From: Motacilla alba alba | Lineage: Eukaryota > Chordata > Aves > Passeriformes > Motacillidae | Assembly (NCBI RefSeq): GCF_015832195.1 | Contig: NC_052017.1 | Coordinates: 107,606,929-107,670,928, forward strand | Length of the DNA stretch: 64,000 bases | Direction: 5' to 3' | Shown here: piece after piece, positions 9,311-21,400 of the stretch | Layout of the letters: each line of letters opens with the position of its first letter | Numbering within the stretch: position 1 is the stretch's first letter | Notes under the pieces: generated by a model | The model's database searches: none | What the model was told of the DNA's origin: nothing | The model's input: the letters and a program-made list of their open reading frames with translations, nothing else | Position numbers and translations under genes: made by a program

Positions 9311-11650
9311 ATTGTCACAGTCTCTGCTGCCCGTTGATAGCAAGGAAATGAAATAAATCTACACCTTGCATTTCAACGGTGGCTGTGTGGTGGTGGCCCT
9401 GGTTACCTGTATGTGCCAATTCTCACACACATACACACACACGCCCCCCTGCTTCTCTCTGCAGAAAAGAGTTGGACTAAAGTCACAGTATGCTGCCAGA
9501 AATTTCCTGTCTTGGAAGATCAGAATTCCAGAGGTATGTAGTAACTGGCTGTACTTTGCAGACACTAGGTGTTCTGAACTGATATGATTTTGCTGTGACT
9601 CTAGTCTCTTCCAGCACAGCCAGAGTTCACTACTACCTATGAAGATCTTTTTATCCACACACACAGATACTGGATATCCATTTGTCATGCTGGAGAGAAA
9701 GGAACAGGAATGAATGATTTCAGTTAAATTCTGACTCTTCCAAATCTGAAGAACTCATTTGAGCTACAGGTAGAACACAACCTCCTAGCTATCAGAGAAA
9801 AATACAATCAGGTGGAAGTACTTAATCAAAAATCCTTTTGAGGACCACAACAACAATTAAGTAAATATCTCTTAAAAAGTAATTGTCAAATATGTAAGTT
9901 AAAAATATTCATGTCTGAGTAAGGGTCTTCAGGTATTTTATTTTAGATTACAGCCATTTATTTAATTTATTCATGTATCCCAGGAAAGTGTGAAGGGTTT
10001 ACTTCACACAGTAAAAATTATTTTTTAGCATCTTTATTTTCTTACAATACTGTCTTTATATGATTTCCCTACTTTTTGTAATTTCTGTGATGCACAGAAT
10101 AATCAAACCCTCAAGGAACTGAGGAGGGTTAAATATCTGTACATTTATTTGGTGTCCTAAGATAAGAAGCTCACTATTACAGAGACCCAGTGTATGAGAA
10201 AACATTGAGGTTATGAAATTAATACTTTATTCAGGATCTACACATGCAATAACCTCATCTGCAGTAAACTCACAGGAACTTTTGTCCAACTTTAAAGAGA
10301 AATTTAATGACAATGCTCAAAACTAAGGGCTACAAAATCACAGAATTGCTGCTATAAATTAACGGAAGAAGTGGGATGCTGAATAGTGAGAGCTCATTGT
10401 CTCTGAGCTTGCATAACCAGCTCCTTCTGGCTCTTAGCTTAATCATTAGACGAAACATTATGCTGTTTTATGATGTGGATCCTATCTGGATTTCTAGCTT
10501 AGTTTTTGTCATGCAAAAGATGCTGCTAGGCTTGAAGTAATCTCACTGAAATGAATAACTCATTTGAAAGTGAATGGAATAGAGACCTGTCTTGGAAACA
10601 CAAAGATTTCAGAAGACTACATTAGAATACCACACAAAGGGTCCTCCCAATTGTACTGGTGGTTTTACAAGCATGTAGGCTCTCCAGATGGAATCCATTA
10701 GACTCAAGGAGATTTGAATCAGAGATATAATCATTCTTCTAGAGAGTTTCCGCAGTAAACAGACAATACTGACAAGAATAACAGTACCTCATATATGTGA
10801 ATACCCATGAATAAATTTCACAGACATTCATTGATGAGACTGGATTAGAACTCAAGACCTACCTCCAAAAATGTTTGCAAATGCTGTTTCATAGCTTGTG
10901 ATCATTGTGAAAACACATGTTGGGTTTCCATAATGTACTTTATAGAGGCTTAGGCACAATATAAAAAGCAAAAGCAAAAAAATCACATTGTAACATTGAA
11001 CAGAAAAAAAGTGGGACTAACATCACAAAATAAGAAGCATTATCAATTTAAAAAGTTGCATTGGAAATTGTTAAACTGGTAATCTGAAAGTTGCTTCACA
11101 TAAATATTTAAATACACTGCTTCTAAAGTTACAGGAGAATGCTGACTTCTCTCTCTCTTCAATATTCTCAAAGCATCTCATCTGCAGCACATACTATGAA
11201 GATATCCTAATTTGTCTTCTCTCAACCTGCAAGACCTCAGCACTGGACCATGCGAAACTCCAGCAGATTATATGGTAGGCCTGGAATCCTACTGTCTTGA
11301 CCCTCTCCAGGGACCTTTGGACTAAACCTTCCCATTAAAGAGCAGACCGGTTGCAACCCCACATTTCTCTTCCATTAAATGACCTGGGTTTCAGTTGGAC
11401 CCAGTCAAAGGGTACCTGGCACTCAGAATGACCGAGTAAGCAATATCTCAGTGCAGCACAGGAAGGAAGTGAGAGCAGAGCTTGGCAGGTGGGCAAAGTG
11501 AGAGTGGACTTGGTGTACTGATATCTTCAGTGTTTAAGAGCTGACAGGCAGCTGCTTGCCTGCTGGCAACCAGGAGGGATTTTTTTTTTCTTTTTTAAGA
11601 TATACTAATAAAAATTTTTAAAGGTTGGCTAATCAATTTATCATTTAAAA

Positions 11651-11708
11651 CTGCTCCTACTCCTCCTGCTGGTGCTGCTGTCAGTACTGCTACTATTACT
11701 GCTCCTAC
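11651..11708 (+). repeat. Imperfect trinucleotide (CTN) repeat
   Basis: CTG, CTC, CTA and similar triplets follow one another with substitutions over about 58 bp. No coding frame is implied. Confidence 0.6.
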
Positions 11709-13831
11709 CAATATTAATCTGCATTTTCTGATCACATACTTATATACAGTATTTTTACCACATCAGGACAGTTATTGTGCTCTGAAAAAACATACTTCAT
11801 CGAGACAATGAATTTTTAAAAATTTAGTTAACATGCATTTCTCTTTGATTAATAACTGTGTAAACTATGTCTTACATAAAAAATTTAACTTCATAAATGG
11901 TGTCAATCCTCTGCTTATCTCTCCTGATATGCTAATAGAATACAGAAAAAGTTATTTAAATTTGAAATGAAATTTGAATCTGTGCATTTTGGCTTTTGTT
12001 CATTTCAGAATCTTATAATTCTTCAGGTACATTAAGTTGAAGATTGCCACAAAGTTTAAAAAATAATAATCAGAGCACATTAAACAAAAAAAAAAAAAAG
12101 AAATTAAAAAGCAAAAACTTTCTTTGGATGATTTGAAATCCCTTGCAATGCTTTTCTTCCTTTCTCATTTCTAAGAATGCTACAAGTCATAGGAAATGGC
12201 ATAATGCTCTTTTCTTACAGGTTTTCAAAGTATCTTTTAGAATTTACCCTCCAGGACAGAAAACTCTCTCTTGTATAAAAAGAATTTTAGAACTCATGGA
12301 TGGTAGTTTCTCTTTTCCTTTCAATTGCTATCTAAATTTTAAATAAGTCACTAAATTATAAAGATCACATTCTGGGTTTTTAGTTAAATAACTTTTAATA
12401 GAATTATTTTGGCTAAGGTAAAATCATTTAAGAAGTCTGAAAATGCCTTCTGTTCCAAGAGTTTTGTTATAAAAGTTGAATCATTATCTATATAGCCCAG
12501 AAGGCTAAAATTAATTTTACTTTATCAATGACAAGTTGAGCAAACAGATGAGAGTTTATATTAAAAAATCGACATAAATAATAAGCATAATCACATACCT
12601 ATTCTCACACATATATACGTGTATACGTAAAATAGGAATGCGTAACTATATGTATTTCTATGTAATGGAGGTTTTTTCACAGTTTTCTGCTCTTTAAAAT
12701 TTAATGACCAGACAGTTGGGATGTCCTTGAGTATCAGAATATTTCCAGGAAAAGGAACTGTAAATCTGGACGCTGGTAGCAGCATATTTGAGATTAATTT
12801 GGATTTGAAATTTTAGATGCGAATGCAGCAGGCCTTTATTCAACAGAAGATGCCATATCTAGAACAATCCCTTTATCTTCAGCAGAAAGATGAGGATGAC
12901 ATAAACTCACATGGAGTCATTATAGGGAAAAAGGATGTTCATTACAGTTATGGCTTGCACTCCAGTGGCTGCTGATTCCCACCAGTGCTAAAAGGCAATA
13001 AAGTGACATAGGTTGACCAAAGCCTCAAATCCTCAAAACAACCATACCATGCACAAAATGCTGCAACAGAAACTCAATGTGAGACCAATAAAACACAAAA
13101 ACAAATCTATGAAATTTAAATACAGTTTAATCAGCCTAGAAAATGGAGACAATGTTATTTTTGCTATTGTAATATCCCTTCTACTGCATATTCTCTCAGT
13201 TGGTTCCTTGACTTTTCCACAGTTTGAATCTTCTTAGAGTACATAATCCTTCCACAAAATTCAGTAGTTACAGTACAATAACAAGGATTTTCTACATATT
13301 CCTCCAAGTTAGTTTTCTTACCATGTGATCAGACTTTAAAAAACTGTTGTTTTATAGCTGTTTTTGTCATGTAAACTTTTGCATTTAGAAATAGCTGTGT
13401 GAACATCAGGGGAATTTGTTCCCTGGCTTGCTCTCTGATTAGATTCAACACTTGAGGCAGAGATTCTCCCTGGATGTTTCTGGATGGGTTGAGATTTCTG
13501 AAAGATGAGAATACCAGTTGTGATGATCTGTTCCAGAACTGGTAAATTGTGATGACAAAACAAATAAGACAGTGTTTATCTGAGCTTCCTGGCAGTTAAA
13601 CCACTATAGATAGCAAACTGGAGCCAGAATGCCATAATGGTATGAGAAAAAGGAAACTGTAATTGAAATTCTCGAGAAATAATTTTGTACTGCAATCAGG
13701 ACATACTATTCCCCATCGAGTAAGGAGATAAAAATTGTTATGTAGAAATAGATACAACTATATAACTAAATGTTTTGAAGTCTACCATCACTGGTAGTTC
13801 ATTGTTCACAATATAAAGAACTTAGCTCTAA

Positions 13832-13990
13832 TTAAAAAAAAAATCAAAAAAACAGAAAAACCCCAAACAAACAAAAAACAACAACAACAATGACAAAAAT
13901 TAAGAACAAAACTAAATTGACCACAACCAAACAAAACAAAACCCATTCCAACAAAAGCAACAAAAAACCAGCAAGAAACAAAACCCCACC
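13832..13990 (+). repeat. A/C-rich low-complexity tract
   Basis: About 160 bp made almost wholly of A and C in AAAC-, AACA- and CAAAA-like words with very few G or T. The hydrophobic open frames on the opposite strand are a by-product of this composition (TTT and GTT codons). Confidence 0.75.
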
Positions 13991-16900
13991 ATACCTCCTG
14001 GCTCCCAAGACCCCAAGACCAACCAAACAAAATCACTAATATGAGAGTAACTTCATCTTTTTTCCTCTTGGTGCTGAAATCCACTTCTCCCTAAGACAAA
14101 CACTTAATCTTAAACAGACAGAGAAATATTTCAGTCTAAATAATAAACCTGTTGAAGAATTAGGGGTTGCAAGTCACCAACATTCCAGATAAAGCCCAAA
14201 GTTGGGCAATGAAGGTCTCCTATTTTGAGAAATTAAAAGTGTACACTTCATGTGAAATACAGAGTGGCTTTTAAGAGCAAGGGCATATGATGGTGTATTT
14301 ACTTGTGTAAAGGTTTTATCTTAAATTCCATTGCACTCACATTGTCTTGAAAAACAATATTTTAAAAAGCCTCACTCCCTTCTGATCTTGTTGCTGTGTC
14401 TATAAGAAACACAGTGTGCATTTTGCCAGTAGTTTCTCTTAACGGCAATAATAGTAAAATTCCTTAATAAAATGTCGGGTAAATCTCTTAAGGCCTTACC
14501 CTCTCTCCAGAGCCTCTGATTAGAAGCTTACACAGTTTTCTCAAATTTGAGAAACGTTACTTAGAACAAAATGCTAAATAATTTATCTCATCCCAATACC
14601 CCTATAAATCTGTGAATTCTCCTTAAATAATTTCTAATGTTTTGCAGACAAGGTGTGTTTGATGCAAAATTTCAGCTCCCACCCTTTTTGGGAGTGTGGG
14701 TAGGTAGAGGTGTGGAAAATGGAATCTTACACGTACAGTGGTTGTGATTACTATAATGTCAAGCTGAGACCCTACACAGCTAACCATCAGCCTCAGTCCT
14801 GGCACTGGGCTGTGCGCCCCTCCAGCATGCTGAGTTACTGTATTTTCCTTTTACCTTTGTGAGATAGCTTAGATGCAAGCCAGAACATCTAAAAAGATAA
14901 GGCTGAACGCTACAGAAAGTCAAGGGAGATAGGTGGTTTCTGCCTGAGGGTAACTCAAAGTTGCCTGAACTGAAATGGTACTCACAATCTTCAGAGGATT
15001 AAAAGAGGAACTGTGCAAAATAAGATCTGCTTCCCTATCAGAGATAGAAGCTTTGCTGTCTGCCTCTTTCAGCTGTCAAACCTCCATCTTATGCTAGATA
15101 ACTTCTACACAACTAGTTCAGGTTTAACAAGGCAACAAGGCTCACCTTCAGACGCAGGAAAAGCACACTGGCCATGGCTATCAGTCTGGACCTCTCAGAG
15201 CAGAAAGAAAAAAAAATCACAGTGGAAAGAGAGGTCAAGTTCTGCTCTTAACCACCATTCCACTATAATTGTGGAAGACAATAAGAGGCATTTATGAATT
15301 TGTTCTCTGGATTTAGCTAGAAAGTTGCTGCTAAAAGGTCTCAGGATGAAATCAGCTGCTGTTTTTCTTTTTAAAATTTCTTTTCCTCCTGTTTCTAAGA
15401 AGACCTGTTGAGCAGTCATGCTGGCTTGGTTCCATTTGCTTGCAGCTCCAGAGCTTCCTAAATGTAGCAGTAGTAGACACCCAAGAAATATTTATCTCTA
15501 ATATAAAACAGAAATTGTATATATATGAATTCTTTGTAAAGCATAAAAATATAATCCACAGATTTTGTGTATCAAAGCTTTTCCTCAATAAGAGTATCAT
15601 CACATCAATCTTCAAATAGGAGCTTCACATTAAAAGTAGATTTGATCCTTTGCATCTACGCTGGTTAGAACACAAATAATACTTCAAGCTCAAAGCCTTT
15701 TGTGTCCTAAGTGAGAAATTACTATGGAGAATTTAGACTATAGAGAAGACATCTTCATTTTATTAATGGACTCCTTTGACAGATATTGGTACAAACTCTT
15801 GTCTGATTTAGGGTTTTTTATCTTTCCTGAGTAATGACTGGCTGGTCTTCCCTTTTGGAAGTAATTTTAAAATAAAATAATAAATTGATAAGATAGTAAA
15901 AAAAATTACATCATTCTAGTAATTCACTAGTGAGCTCATTTTTACTATTGTATTTTGAGAGCAGCTGTTGGAAGAGACAGAATTATTCTGGCATAGAACT
16001 GAATTGTGAAATGAGACTTTTCTGACTATAACTATATGCCAGAGCAATCTTAGAGTCTTCTATTGAAAAACAGTTGGCAAAATGCAGAAAATATTTTTCT
16101 TGAAAAAATTAATGGAAATTTAATGTTTCCCTACTTACTTCCTCTATTAAGATCTTTAAAAATCTTAATTTTAAATAATCTGTAATTTTTACAGTTTTCT
16201 GTTTCTGAGACTGAATGCACAAAAATATCTATTTAAATGTAGATCAACTTTTTTTCCTTTTTCTCCCCCCACCACTCTCAAAAATGCAGATAATACATAT
16301 GCAAGTGGGATGTCTATTATATGTTCAGTAATAGAGCACTGGTTCTTTATCACTTCCTGACTTTTTGTTGAGTCTTGTGATTATTTTTTAGAAAAGCTAT
16401 ACAGATATCATTAAAGTCTGCTGCTGAAAAAGAATGCATCAAAATTTTACTAAGTTTATTTATTTTAAATGTTAATTTTATACCTAATCTGAACCTCACT
16501 AACTGGGCTGTATTCTTGGATTGAAAGCATGCAAATATTTTTGGTGAATAATTATTGAATGTTTTTATATTTGATGTGCTCTTTTTTTAGACCAAATGTG
16601 TTTTTTTCAGGTGTTATACTTGCATTTAACAAAACTCTCTTCCAGTTTTGGTGACTGGTAGTTTAACATAGATGTAAAAATATGAAAAATCCAACACAAT
16701 GTTCTTTTCACATGCAATATTCCTCTAGGCAAACTAAATGGTTTGTCTGACTCTATATCAAAAAAAAAGGAGGGCTGTAGAGTACATGGTTCACTGCTTG
16801 TTTCTTGTATCCATGGATCAGACATACTGCAAAAGTTATGATATATGAAAGCCTTCTAATTGCAATTTACTATGAGTCAATGTTAGCCATTGTCCTGGGC

Positions 16901-18259
16901 AAAATGGCACTGAATTACATAATCAAAAATGTACTATGGTGTATTATGTACTTATTCAGAGGCAATAATTAGGCCACATTAATGCAGTGTGCATTTTGGA
17001 TTTCGTGGGAAAGGTTATTTGAGGCAGCAAATCTGAAAAGTATGTTTTTTTTTCTTAGTGCTCCTGGAACATTATGTTTTATCCAATTAGTTTAATAAAG
17101 CTAATACAATCATAAAACTCATGCTTACTCTATTCTTTGACTTTGACCTGAAGAACTAGTGGCAGATGCAAGGAATCCCACAACTCCTCTTTAGATAAAA
17201 GAACTTTGATAATTTCCCCAAAAGTGGCATATATGCTGTGGATCTTCCAGGAAACCTAGTCTCCACTACCTTAATTTTCCCTGCAAATAACAATGAAAAT
17301 AATTTGATCAATGACATTGAGAGGGATAGACAACTTTCAATAACCATTAGAAATATTATATCAGACCTGTAGAAGCACTAAATTTTGACAGAGCTCTCCT
17401 TTGAGAATACTCATACTTCTGAATATTGTTTATTTCAGCTCCTGTTTTTATGCATCTTGAAAAACAGCATATCACCTCTATGCTATGGAGGTAGTCCCAT
17501 GACATATGGCATCCCAGTTCATGCTCTTTCCTTTTAATTGCTACTCAGTCACCAAGTAAATTTCATTACAGTGAGAATCATTTTCTTATAGATATGTTCA
17601 TTTTTTTATATATGTCTTGGCACAATAATCATCAAAATCAAAACCAAGTAATATGCCATTGCATGATTCACTGGCTAACAGATGCGCTAGCTACACCTAC
17701 ATCATACAAGATACTCCTGCAAATTTGGCAAGTACTGCTAGATTTCTTGGCCTTCTTCCCATTCAAAGACAAGACACACTTGAGACCCTTAATTTTCTTA
17801 AAAAATAGACCATAAAGTTCCTAAGAAGTGAAATACAGACTCGTTGTGAGCATTAGCAGGAGTGTTGAATCTCATTTATATGAAAAATAGAATCTCAAAG
17901 AAGCTGACTGAACAAAACATGACATTTTAATTTCCTTCTTGAGCTTCAGTACTCGCCTTTATGATAGTAATTTTTTTAGTAGGAGCACGAAACTTTAGCT
18001 TGCGAAGCTTTTAATTTTTTTTAAAATAGTAAATTTGTTCATTTGGCTGTTTAAAAATGAACCTAGTTTTCATGCGCTTTAGAGGTCTAGAACTCTTCTA
18101 TTTAAAAATCATCTTGGAATATACAGAAAATTGAATTAGTGGACACTAGCTACTTTATTTTAGTTCCACCCTGACCATGTCTGAGTAGCTAGAAGCATGA
18201 GACATCCCTGAGAAGACATGGTTTACACGATCAATCTTTTCTTATCAACAGGCAGTAAC

Positions 18260-18400
18260 ACCTTAGGAAGGACAACGTAGAGTTGTCATTGACAGTTCTC
18301 CAAAATCGCCATCTCAGTGTTCAATGGTAGCCAAAATAACCACCAACCAAATGTTGGACAGCCTCAAGAAGACTACTAACAGCAATACAGCAATAGAAGA
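18260..18400 (+). mobile_element. Old CR1/L3-type LINE fragment (reverse-transcriptase C-terminal part)
   Basis: A frame starting at 18282 stays open for over 30 codons and reads VVIDSSPKS, then a Q-C-S pair, then AKITTNQMLDSLKK. This resembles the stretch of CR1/L3-like ORF2 after the polymerase palm, where such elements carry a V-x-DSS-x-K block followed by a Q-C block and A-K-x-x-NQMLG-x-LKK. The identification is from memory of amniote CR1-type elements. Flanks are too degraded to set limits. A CR1-like TTATTCTATGATTC string at about 18838 might be a related 3' end, but the link is unproven. Confidence 0.55.
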
Positions 18401-21400
18401 AGCATCTTCTACATCTCAAGTACTGGGTTCTGTTCTTATGTCTGTATTTCATGAAGGCTATAACAGGGTTAGTGACTGCACAGAGAAAATGATATAATTA
18501 ATGTGCACAGGATGTTGCCATCATAGCAGGTGGTCACGGAAACTAGAAGGAAATTGTCTTAAATAATAACTGGCATCTTTGTAAGGTGGGATTTTGGGGG
18601 AAAAAAACCCAAAAAAAGTGTGTGAGGACAAAATAGGATGCTATTAAAAGCCAATCAAATGAAGAAAAAATTCTGTGAATATTTTTAGTGACTGGGAGGC
18701 ATGTGAAAACTACAGAGATTTAAGAATATTGGAGATTCAGAGATAACTGATGACAGAAATGGCAGGCACATAGTTGATTCTACTTCAAGAGAGAGAAACA
18801 AGCTGAATGACAAAATGAGAACCTATTCAGGCCTGTTATTCTATGATTCCCTATGTAATGAATTTACCTAACACAGACCCTATGAGTACTTCATTTGGGA
18901 TCTTTCATTTCACTTGCTCACAGAGAAATTACTTAGTAAATATTTGCCATTAACAACTAAAGCAAAACTTTTACAGACTTACCCAGTGTCACTGAAATGG
19001 TATATATTGAATTAGTAAATGAACAATAGGATTGCCTAAGCCCATTTAATTCACTAAAGCATTATGAATAATTTCAGTTAAATAAGTAGGACCTTACTGT
19101 GTCTAGTTTAATATCAAGCCAAATCTGAAGATTCAGCTAAAGTAACCAGGTAGCTGTTTTCTGCAGGTCCAGTAGAGGGAGGTTTGAATTTCTTCTTTTT
19201 ATTTTTCAAATAACTAGTGATACTTCCAAGGCCATAAGGTGTATGGTCTGACATTAAAAGGTTAAGACGTATCAATTTTTTTCTATAACTGTGAGAAAAT
19301 GAGACATAGTATTCCTTACATTAGTTAAAGAAAAATAAAGTAAAATTACATTAAATTCAATTATTTGATGCTCTTAAATTTTATATGCATGTGGATGCAA
19401 CAGAATAGCTTTTCTTCTGTTGTTTTCTTTTTAAAGATTTCTTTTTCTGCACGAGAAAATGCATTGTGTACCTGTAGCAGCCAGACTTCAAGTTTCTCTA
19501 TGAAAGCTGAAATAATTTGTTGACCATATTTTACTCTTTACATTTTAACAGTATATTTCACAGATTCTTTACAAGTATTACAGTAATGCTAAAATATTGC
19601 TTGAATTTGCTGTGGAATGGTAATGACTGTTTAATCTTTTGTTCAAAAATCCTTCTGATTGTTGCCATATTCAGGAATGAGCAGAGGCAGAGAGCATTAT
19701 TGCATGGAATAGCAGGGCAGTTACCACAAATTGTGTTCTTTTTCTAAGTATGTGACAACATGATAAAATGAGAGACTTGTTTTGTATGATGAATACCATG
19801 AAATAGCATATTTGAATATTGGTTTAATGCTGACATTTGTAATAATAAGCAATCAGCTACACAATAGAAAAAATGCAAACACAGATTTTCTAAACAATTC
19901 ACATTCAAATCTATATTTTCTAGCTTGCTGTAAAGGATAGAAATGAATATTGAATGTTTCCAGGGTTTTCTTGGACACAAGAGTGCATAGGAAGAATTTT
20001 AGCAATTCCAGAAATAGGTGGAAAAGAAACAGATTTTTCACAGCCTACAAAAGCTTGCTCTAATTTTGCAAGCACGTCAGTAGCCCTACTGAAATCACAC
20101 ATGAGACTACTCACACATGTAAAGCTACTTGTAAGTGTAAATATTTGTTCAAAGAGACAGGGAATTGCTGTAGGTAAGTGTTCTTCATGTAAACAAGCCT
20201 GATAAGAAATGTCTGTGCTAGGAATCTTCTGTAAATAGCAAAGAGACTTAAGATGTCTTCACTGCCAATATCAGTAAACCTCCTTTAGCCTTTTCAGTGC
20301 TGAAGGATCTACAAAAAGACAATATTGTGATAGTTCCTTTAACATAATAGAGGCCGCTGCTTATTTCCCCAAATCAGAACTTTGTTGCCACTTTCATCCT
20401 CCTTTTTTTTTTTTTTCCTTTGGACTTCCTTTAGTAGTCTAATCAAGATAAGATTCTAGTTGGCAGTAAAATGCTGATGCTTCCAGAAATTACTTCTTCA
20501 TGCCTAAATATGTTGCAGTGCAGCGATAGTCTCACCATGCCTCTTAGCCTTTTCTTTTTTTAAGCTTTCTGACACATGCAGCAACATGTGCAAATTCATG
20601 AATGATTTTCTGTATGCCATCCTTTCAGTTGGCAAATTCATTTAAGAATCACACAGTAGGGCAAAATGTTGTTCTATGTACTAAGAGTGTTTTTTTTCTC
20701 ACCACTGAGAAAATAGGAACTTACATCTGCCTAGGTTATTCTGCATTATTTTTATCAGCACATATCAAAGGGTTCTAATCAAAGCTGAATCTTTACTTCA
20801 CTATCTTTCAAATCAATGAGGATATAAACATTTGGGTTTTGAAGCTGTCAGATCTCATAAACTAGTTTTCTCTCTGGATAGCCACATGGAATAATTCCTA
20901 GACCAAATATGCCTCTTTTTAATTAGCTTAGGTCCCAAATATTATATTTCTATCATATTTTGTCAGAATGCTGCCTTCTGTGCCTGAATTTCTTTCCCAC
21001 AAAAAAATGTAGTTTTTGTGTAGAAAGGATTGTCAGTAGGGACTGCTTTAGCTGCAAAATGAAGAGTGGCCTTAGCCAGTCCCCTTGAGAATGAATAATG
21101 AACTCTCCAAGAGGCCACTTGCTGTTCCAAGTAGGCTTCGTAATTTGAATGAGATTTTTCCGTCTCTTAGAATTTCTGGACATAGAGAATCTGAAAGAAA
21201 AGTGTGATGTGCCTTCCTTTTGTATATTTCAAAGGCAAGAATGCTATAGAAAATATTAAAACTGAATAGCTGCTTCAGTGACTTGTTGTAGTTATATAAT
21301 TGAATTAGGGTTAGTTATAAAAGAAAGCGGCATCAATAATTCTTCAGGATCTTGCTTAGTATTTTTGAAAGATGGTTATGCTTCTGTACATAAGACCACG

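Larger units (their letters stand above)
9311..18259. other. Long AT-rich non-coding stretch, no gene recognised
   Basis: About 9 kb with no exon, RNA gene or named repeat that I can support. It includes a CA tract near 9424-9442, a GC-richer patch at about 11230-11580, a trinucleotide-like stretch at 11651-11708, an A/C-rich tract at 13832-13990, and ordinary A- and T-runs. The segment 16860-17030 looks compositionally like a conserved non-coding element (see findings). Confidence 0.55.

Noticed and set aside
13806..14084. Hydrophobic minus-strand frame resembling a membrane protein
   Set aside because: It is the reverse of an A/C-rich low-complexity tract, which forces F, L, V, C and W codons.
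18830..18852. CR1 3' terminus (TTATTCTATGATTCC)
   Set aside because: Resembles the CR1 terminal octamer, but the preceding 200 bp do not match CR1 3' text. Left unassigned.
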